Source of the DNA: Rapana venosa
Taxonomy: Eukaryota > Mollusca > Gastropoda > Neogastropoda > Muricidae
Direction of reading: 5' to 3'
Assembly (NCBI GenBank): GCA_028751875.1
Contig: CM054155.1
Location: 55,963,380-56,027,379 of the forward strand
Length of the DNA: 64,000 nucleotides
Shown here: positions 59,076-64,000 of the stretch, in pieces
How positions within the stretch are numbered: position 1 is the stretch's first letter
Layout: each line of letters opens with the position of its first letter
Notes under the pieces: generated by a model
Databases searched by the model: none
What the model was told of the DNA's origin: nothing
Seen by the model: only the letters and a program-made list of their open reading frames with translations
Position numbers and translations under genes: made by a program

Positions 59076-59400
59076 GAAATTCGGGCTGCACTGTGAAAGG
59101 GCAGTGTACAACGGCACCCCCTTTCACGTGGACTGCAGATTGAGATAATAAGATGAATACTGGTTTTCCTGCAGAATCTGCCAGGATTTTGTTTTACTCA
59201 GTTGTGTGTTTCACTTTGTGTCTTTCTTCTGATTGCTAAATGCATACTGCAGCTCCAAGTGTCACGTAGGATTTACCGTCTCCTTTGAAACACTAGCACC
59301 CACATCAGTATTCTTAGTCGCTAATGGATCGAAGTAGAAGAGTGTGTAGCATCACGCGGCAATGCCTACCAGTAAGGTAGTCACATGTGGACTTCAGGCG
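59076..59400 (-). repeat. SINE-B copy, antisense, diverged
   Basis: GAAATTCGGGCTGCACTGTG, TTTACCGTCTCCTTTGAAAC and CTAATGGATCGAAGTAGAAG parallel the copy at 29738-30137. Confidence 0.65.
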
Positions 59401-59449
59401 TGGGGTCTAAACACAATTCCAGGGTAGAAGCGTGTTTCTTGAGCAAGAA

Positions 59450-59525
59450 ATGTTCCCCGCTCTCACCGGCACAAATGGCCTACTCTACCGAAATGCAGAA
59501 CGGGCTTTAACGTGCGCGCGCGCGT
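59450..59525 (-). repeat. SINE-A fragment, antisense
   Basis: CACCGGCACAAATGGCCTAC and CGGGCTTTAACGTGCGCGCG. Confidence 0.65.
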
Positions 59526-59606
59526 TTTGATGATGATGATGATGATAATGATATATGGAATTTATATAGCGCTGAATCTTGTAAAAACAAACAAATCGAA
59601 GCGCAC
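59526..59606 (-). repeat. L2-type 3' tail fragment
   Basis: GATGATGATGATGATAATGA, then TTTATATAGCGCTGAATCTT and AATCGAAGCGC. Confidence 0.75.
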
Positions 59607-59820
59607 GACCTCGGTTTGTAGTCTCATCTGAACGATTTTGTAGAGGGAGATTGAGGGCACTTGAAAGAACCCACGTCAACAACAAAAATGACTGTGTCCC
59701 TTGCAAGCATTCTCTAGAGAAAGGTGACCTTGTGGGGAAGCAAGTACATTCGCAAACAGGAAATTTCAGATAAACAATAAAACGATGGCGCTGCACTTAT
59801 GGCAACGCACTCAACCCAGC

Positions 59821-59825
<5 letters not shown>
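59607..59825 (+). repeat. SINE-B body, sense
   Basis: ACCTCGGTTTGTAGTCTCAT, ACAAAAATGACTGTGTCCC and GATGGCGCTGCACTTATGGC. It runs into a GA microsatellite. Confidence 0.7.
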
Positions 59826-59892
<67 letters not shown>

Positions 59893-60445
59893 AGCTCGAT
59901 TTGTTTACGTACACACAGAAATCTGCCGCGGTTGAAATGGGATTTTCAAACCTTCCAGGACATTGTTTATGTACACACAGAAATCTGCGATAGTTGAAAT
60001 GGGATTTTCAAACCTTCCAGGACATTGTTGATGTACACACAGAAATCTGACGTAGTTGAAATGGGATTTTCAAACCTTCCAGGACATTGTTGATGTACAC
60101 ACACAGAAATCTGCCGTGGATGAAATGGGATTTTTGAAACCTTCCAGAACATTGTTGATGCACACACAGAAATCTGCCGTAGTTGAAATGGGATTTTCAA
60201 ACCTTCCAGGACATTGTTGATGTACACACAGAAATCTGCCGTAGTTTAAAATGGGATTTTCAAACCTTCCAGGACATTGTTGATGTACACACACAGAAAT
60301 CTGCCGTAGTTGAAATGGGATTTTTCAAACCTTCCAGGACATTGTTGATGTACACACAGAAATCTGCCGTGGTTGAAAATAATGGGATTTTCAAACCTTC
60401 CAGAACTTGTGCACCCACCATAACATCCCCAATAAAAGGATCAAC
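59824..60445. repeat. GA repeat and 62-bp minisatellite next to SINE-B
   Basis: A GA run (59824-59891) is followed by about nine units of ACACACAGAAATCTGCCGTA, GTTGAAATGGGATTTTCAAA and CCTTCCAGGACATTGTTGAT-GT. The unit start CACACAGAAATCTGC resembles the SINE-B end CACACAGAGAAATCTGC. Confidence 0.9.
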
Positions 60446-61184
60446 TTCCGCATTTTGATTCACACACAGAATCGTGCCGTTGGCAGGGTAGGCTTTCTCT
60501 AACCTCGACATGTTTGGTCTCCACGATGTGCCGAGTTGAAGGGATTTTCGCAAATCTGCCAGGACCCTAGTGATGTGATCACCAATCGGCCGGGTTGAAA
60601 ATTATGGGTTGTCAATTCCGACTTCGTGCATCCACTTTATAACCTGCCCGCAGACATAAGGACTCAATCTAATACTCAAAATCCTACTCAAGACTTGCGT
60701 TAGCGCATATTCTCTCTGAAGGATCAAGCCTGCATTCCTACTCTCTCACATGTGCACGTAATGAAGATACCCCAATGTTGAACAACGATTTTCACAAACG
60801 TGGGCTCCGCAAGCTTATGGAATATTTGATGGTGCAAGTATTTGTTTTCAATGCCAATCTTGCAGCGGCCTGACAGCAGGGTGAATAAACGTATTAGATA
60901 TGAAAAGAAATCTTAGTTTGGAATAATTATTGAGGCTATTTGCAAAGACAAATAGGTTTCAAACCTATCTTGCCAGTAAGCATATGGATAATCCAATAAG
61001 TTTAACAAACAGATATTACAAACTGTATGAAAATTATGAAATAAAGATAAAAAAAAGAACATACATGAAGTCCGATAACTTTATTGAAGGTAGTAGGGTG
61101 ATGAGCGAGGCTGGTCAGATAACTCTACCATTCATTGCCTAGGGGGGCGCGAGAGCTATATATTGTTAAAAAAAAGTATGGCAG
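60446..61184. other. Eroded array flank and unassigned sequence
   Basis: Decaying array units to about 60620, then AT-rich sequence with no supported gene. Confidence 0.4.
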
Positions 61185-61312
61185 AGCGGGCGCCCTCATT
61201 GCGCCCATCTCCTCTCCCTCGCTGCTTTACCTTCCCTGACCCTAAAGAGGGCAGGTACCCATTTACAGCTGGGTGAACTGTACTGAAGCCAAGGCGCGCA
61301 AACGGTCACTCC
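61185..61312 (-). repeat. Chimeric tRNA/5S SINE, partial, antisense
   Basis: GCGCCCATCTCCTCTCCCTC through AAGGCGCGCAAACGGTCACT. It ends inside the 5S-like part, where an L2-type tail follows. Confidence 0.8.
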
Positions 61313-61425
61313 ATAATAATAATTAATGTGGAATTTTTATAGCGCTAAATCTTGCAAGAAAACCAATCAAAGCGCTTTCATTCATCCTACTCATTCACAT
61401 GCAGCCAGTTACAATTAATAGGATT
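61313..61425 (-). repeat. L2-type 3' tail fragment
   Basis: CCATAATAATAATTAATGTG, TTTATAGCGCTAAATCTTGC and AATCAAAGCGCTTTCATTCA. Confidence 0.75.
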
Positions 61426-61436
61426 TTTTTTTTACA

Positions 61437-61825
61437 AGTTCGAATGTATACAAAAACCGTCGAACGTTTGTTGAAGAGCTGTGAAAACCGAATGCTACGC
61501 TACATGACAAAGACCAAATGGGAAGACAGGATCACGAATGAAGAACTATGGAGAATGGGCAAAGTTGATGATCTGAAGTCTGTAGCTAGTAGCAATAGAC
61601 TGCGCTGGTTTGGGCATCTTCAACGGAAAGCAGACCACCACATCATAAAAAGAGCAATGAACTTCGTAGTGGATGGAAAGAGATCAAAGGGAGACCTAGA
61701 AAGACCTGCCTGTATTGCAGATGATCTTAGAGAAAGGGACATAAATAAAGAGGAAGCTCAAAACAGAGAGAGAGAGGGATGGAGAAGGCTCATCAATGTC
61801 AAACCTCCCCTGGGAGAAACATGAC
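61437..61825 (+). mobile_element. RT C-terminal fragment, sense
   Basis: A + frame reads VRMYTKTVERLLKSCENRML, RYMTKTKWEDRITNEELWR, LRWFGHLQRKADHHIIKRAM, then RERDINKEEAQNREREGWRR. The WFGHLQR and terminal DRxxWRR pattern is the C-terminal domain of endonuclease-type LINE RTs. It is a different subfamily from the 13767 element. Confidence 0.8.
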
Positions 61826-61984
61826 AAAAAAGGAAGAAGGAAGTTCAAATGTATACACACACGCTCGCGCACACACAGCACACCCACACACACACAAAGG
61901 TTTACTCCCCGGCAGGGTGATGGGGTTTTGGCTGTTGGGGGCAGGGACAAAAATGAAACGGAACAAGAGGGGAGAATTTGAATT

Positions 61985-62107
61985 AAATTTGAATTAAATG
62001 AGAATTTGAAGTAAATGTGTCTTGAGGCCGGTTTTAAAAGCGTCATAACTAGGCTTTTGGCAAAGGGAGAGAGGGAGGTCATTCCAGATCAATGGACCAG
62101 ATGTGAT
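61985..62107 (-). mobile_element. L2-like LINE C-terminal fragment 1
   Basis: The minus strand reads SGPLIWNDLPLSLCQKPSYD, AFKTGLKTHLLQ, matching the C-terminus of the LINE at 16801-18824. An L2-type tail at 62108-62215 interrupts it. Confidence 0.8.
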
Positions 62108-62215
62108 GATAATAATAATAATAATAATATATAGATTTTTTATAAGCGCTAAATCTTTGTAAAACAAACAAATCGAAGCGCTTGCACTCAATTCATTTAA
62201 ACGCATGCAACTTGC
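62108..62215 (-). repeat. L2-type 3' tail fragment
   Basis: GATAATAATAATAATAATAA, TTATAAGCGCTAAATCTTTG and AATCGAAGCGCTTGCACTC. Confidence 0.75.
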
Positions 62216-62245
62216 CTCAAATAACATAAGATATTTTTAATGTAT

Positions 62246-62247
<2 letters not shown>

Positions 62248-62290
<43 letters not shown>
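62248..62290. repeat. CA repeat
   Basis: About 20 CA units. Confidence 0.95.
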
Positions 62291-62291
<1 letters not shown>

Positions 62292-62560
62292 AGGTGGTGA
62301 TGAGAAAAGTAGGAACAGATATGAGGGGAAAGTGTCAGGTAGGAAATAAGTGCGTTTTGAGGCTGGATTTGAAGGTGTCAAGTGAAAGCTTTTGGCGAAG
62401 TGAAAGAGGGAGATCATTCCAGGTGGATGGACCAGAAACAGAGAAAAAGCGACGGCCAACAGTGGTTTGTTTGAATCTGGGTGTTCGAAAGCGCAAAGTA
62501 TCTGTGGCTGAGCGAAGGGAACGGGATGGAGTGTACAGAAGACAGGAGTACAGTACAGTT
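62291..62560 (-). mobile_element. L2-like LINE C-terminal fragment 2
   Basis: The minus strand reads a [18 protein letters not shown] segment, TVGRRFFSVSGPSTWNDLPL, and FKSSLKTHLF with frameshifts. It is the same domain as the fragment at 61985. Confidence 0.8.
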
Positions 62561-62830
62561 TAGTACAGTACAGTTTAGTGCAGTACAGTACAGTTTAGTA
62601 CAGTACAGTACAAAAAGGACAAACTCACAAGCAAAGAGATACATGTGAACACAAAATACTTGCAAAGCACGCGTGCGCTCACACACAGTGTCTAATATCC
62701 ATTTAGTGAAGAGACGTAAAACGAAATCGAAAACACACACACGAACACACACACGCTAGCACGCACACATACATACAAACACACACACGTGCGCACGCTC
62801 GGACTCACACACACACGCGCGCGCGCACGA
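62545..62830. repeat. TACAG pentamer and CA/CG tracts
   Basis: CAGTACAGTTTAGTACAGTA units (62545-62612), then CA-rich sequence to 62830. Confidence 0.85.
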
Positions 62831-62934
62831 ATTAAGAACTGTAGTCCATTGGCTTCTTTTGGAGTTCAAAGGCTATAAAGTAATAATGTAAGAGAGTATT
62901 GATCCACATGTTAACATGTATTTATTCATTCTTT

Positions 62935-63185
62935 TTTTTTTTAATTCTTTTTATTTCGAGGATAATGAAATAAGCATTCATGTGCCTTTTTCATCCAGTC
63001 CCTGTGTGTATGCAGTTTTCTAAATTTTGTCATCCGTTCCCACCGGCACACAATGGCCTACTCTTCCGAAAAGGGGAACTGGTTTTAACGTGTGCGCAAG
63101 ATGTTCTGTGTGCGGGGACCTCGGTTAATAGTCTCCTCAGAAGGACTTTTAGGGAGAGAAGAGTGGGCACTATTGTTGACATTGA
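62935..63185 (-). repeat. SINE-A copy, antisense, head missing
   Basis: TTTCGAGGATAATGAAATAA through GACCTCGGTTAATAGTCTCC and a diverged AGGGAGAGAAGAGTGGGCAC. Confidence 0.85.
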
Positions 63186-63525
63186 CCTTGAATGATGACT
63201 AAAATACTAAGTACCACTGACTGGTAAACTGAATAGCAATACAATTTCGCTGCCTGGCCGAGTGTGATCAATTTTCCCAACTGAAACACTGTCCTCCCCA
63301 CAAATGACAACCATTGCAAAACTAACATTGATCTGAAACCCTCTTTTAGAACAAACTGATTTCAAAGTTTTCAAATTTAGTACATTCCATAATGAAATAA
63401 AACTCGCCTCTAATCATACCCATGTTGCCACTGCAACAATGACATAACTCTGGAAGGATACTGTTTATCAGTTTCCATTTGCAATTTGGGATCACATGCC
63501 TCTGTTAAGGTCATTTTGTAGCTTG

Positions 63526-63529
<4 letters not shown>

Positions 63530-63576
<47 letters not shown>
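63530..63576. repeat. CA repeat
   Basis: About 23 CA units. The 63186-63529 stretch before it has no recognised feature. Confidence 0.95.
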
Positions 63577-63580
<4 letters not shown>

Positions 63581-63698
63581 TCACTCATGTGTGTGTGTAT
63601 AGGCCTACATGTGACAATAACTGCTACTTATCCATACCTCGGGGCCCTCTGACTCGCACTGCTAGTTGCCCGGCCCCTGCACCGTGAGTTTCCACCAG

Positions 63699-63814
63699 GA
63701 ATATGGATTCGAAGCTGTACAGCACCACCATCCTCGATGCCTGGCCCGAAGACACGCACCTTACTGGCATCTGGAGGTTCTCCAATCCGCAGAACAAAGG
63801 GGCTTCCTGCACAA
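63699..63814 (+). CDS. Candidate exon, unrecognised
   Basis: Bounded by TTTCCACCAG and CACAA|GTAATG. One frame is open across 116 bp and reads NMDSKLYSTTILDAWPEDTH, LTGIWRFSNPQNKGASCT. Composition is coding-like (Trp, Pro, Cys, mixed codons), unlike its surroundings. It could be a further exon of the VWDE-like gene or of a separate gene. The family is not recognised, and splice support is weak. Confidence 0.3.
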
Positions 63815-64000
63815 GTAATGTTCTGTCCTTCCTAACACTGATGCTTTTGTGTGTGTTGAAACAGAAGTAAGGTCTACCTATACCAAACTGGAGGCTTTCT
63901 TCAGTAACATTTTATGACATGCAATGGTTTGTTTGTTAATGACCAATGGGAGAGAAAGAGAAAGGAAGGGATGAGGGGAAAGGGGCTGAGAGAGAGAGAG

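Overview
The window is eukaryotic: spliced genes, very long introns, dense SINE and LINE debris, and extensive micro- and minisatellites. The repeat mix (several tRNA-derived SINE families, L2/CR1-like and endonuclease-type LINEs) together with a vWD/EGF extracellular gene fits a lophotrochozoan, most likely a gastropod mollusc. That placement is inference; no marker gene in the window proves it.

The one host gene I can support lies on the + strand from 7238 to at least 46561. Fourteen short exons (64 to 230 bp) form a chain in which every intron phase matches the next exon. The chain totals 1963 bp, about 654 codons. In order they encode an N-terminal extracellular segment, a complete von Willebrand factor type D domain (exons 3 to 6, with the GDPH signature and a GICG motif), cysteine-containing segments, one EGF-like module (exon 11), and a Cys-rich module of the CYxxGDxNP type (exon 14). 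This order resembles von Willebrand factor D and EGF domain-containing protein (VWDE). I see neither the 5' start with signal peptide nor a convincing 3' end.

Everything else is repeat-derived. 1-350: old SINE. 610-6432: a 5.8-kb minisatellite built on a 12-bp unit and open in all six frames. 7.4-13 kb: introns 1 to 4, packed with GT, GGT, GACA and TTCTG-type repeats. 13.3-16.3 kb: a SINE cluster split by an antisense 5'-truncated LINE with a 12-bp target duplication. 16.7-19.3 kb: an L2-like LINE inside a 30-bp minisatellite. 19.6-25 kb: SINEs, LINE fragments, a MITE-like element and a 34-bp minisatellite. 26.5-28.6 kb: arrays that appear to start from a SINE end. 29.0-30.1 kb: exon 9 squeezed between two SINEs. 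31-37 kb: nested, decayed antisense LINEs. 37.7-46.6 kb: exons 10 to 14 with LINE and SINE fragments. 46.6-64 kb: SINEs and minisatellites, including a hairpin-unit array, an array carrying eight CRE palindromes, and a 62-bp array beside a SINE tail. A weak candidate exon lies near the right edge.

Four short-element families recur. SINE-A has a tRNA-like head and a body of about 300 bp, with more than 20 copies and two different heads on one body. SINE-B has another tRNA-like head. SINE-C is a single tRNA-headed copy. The fourth is a chimera in which a tRNA-like A-box head runs directly into the internal-promoter region of 5S rRNA. These elements seed satellites, carry nested insertions, and sit against splice sites of the host gene.
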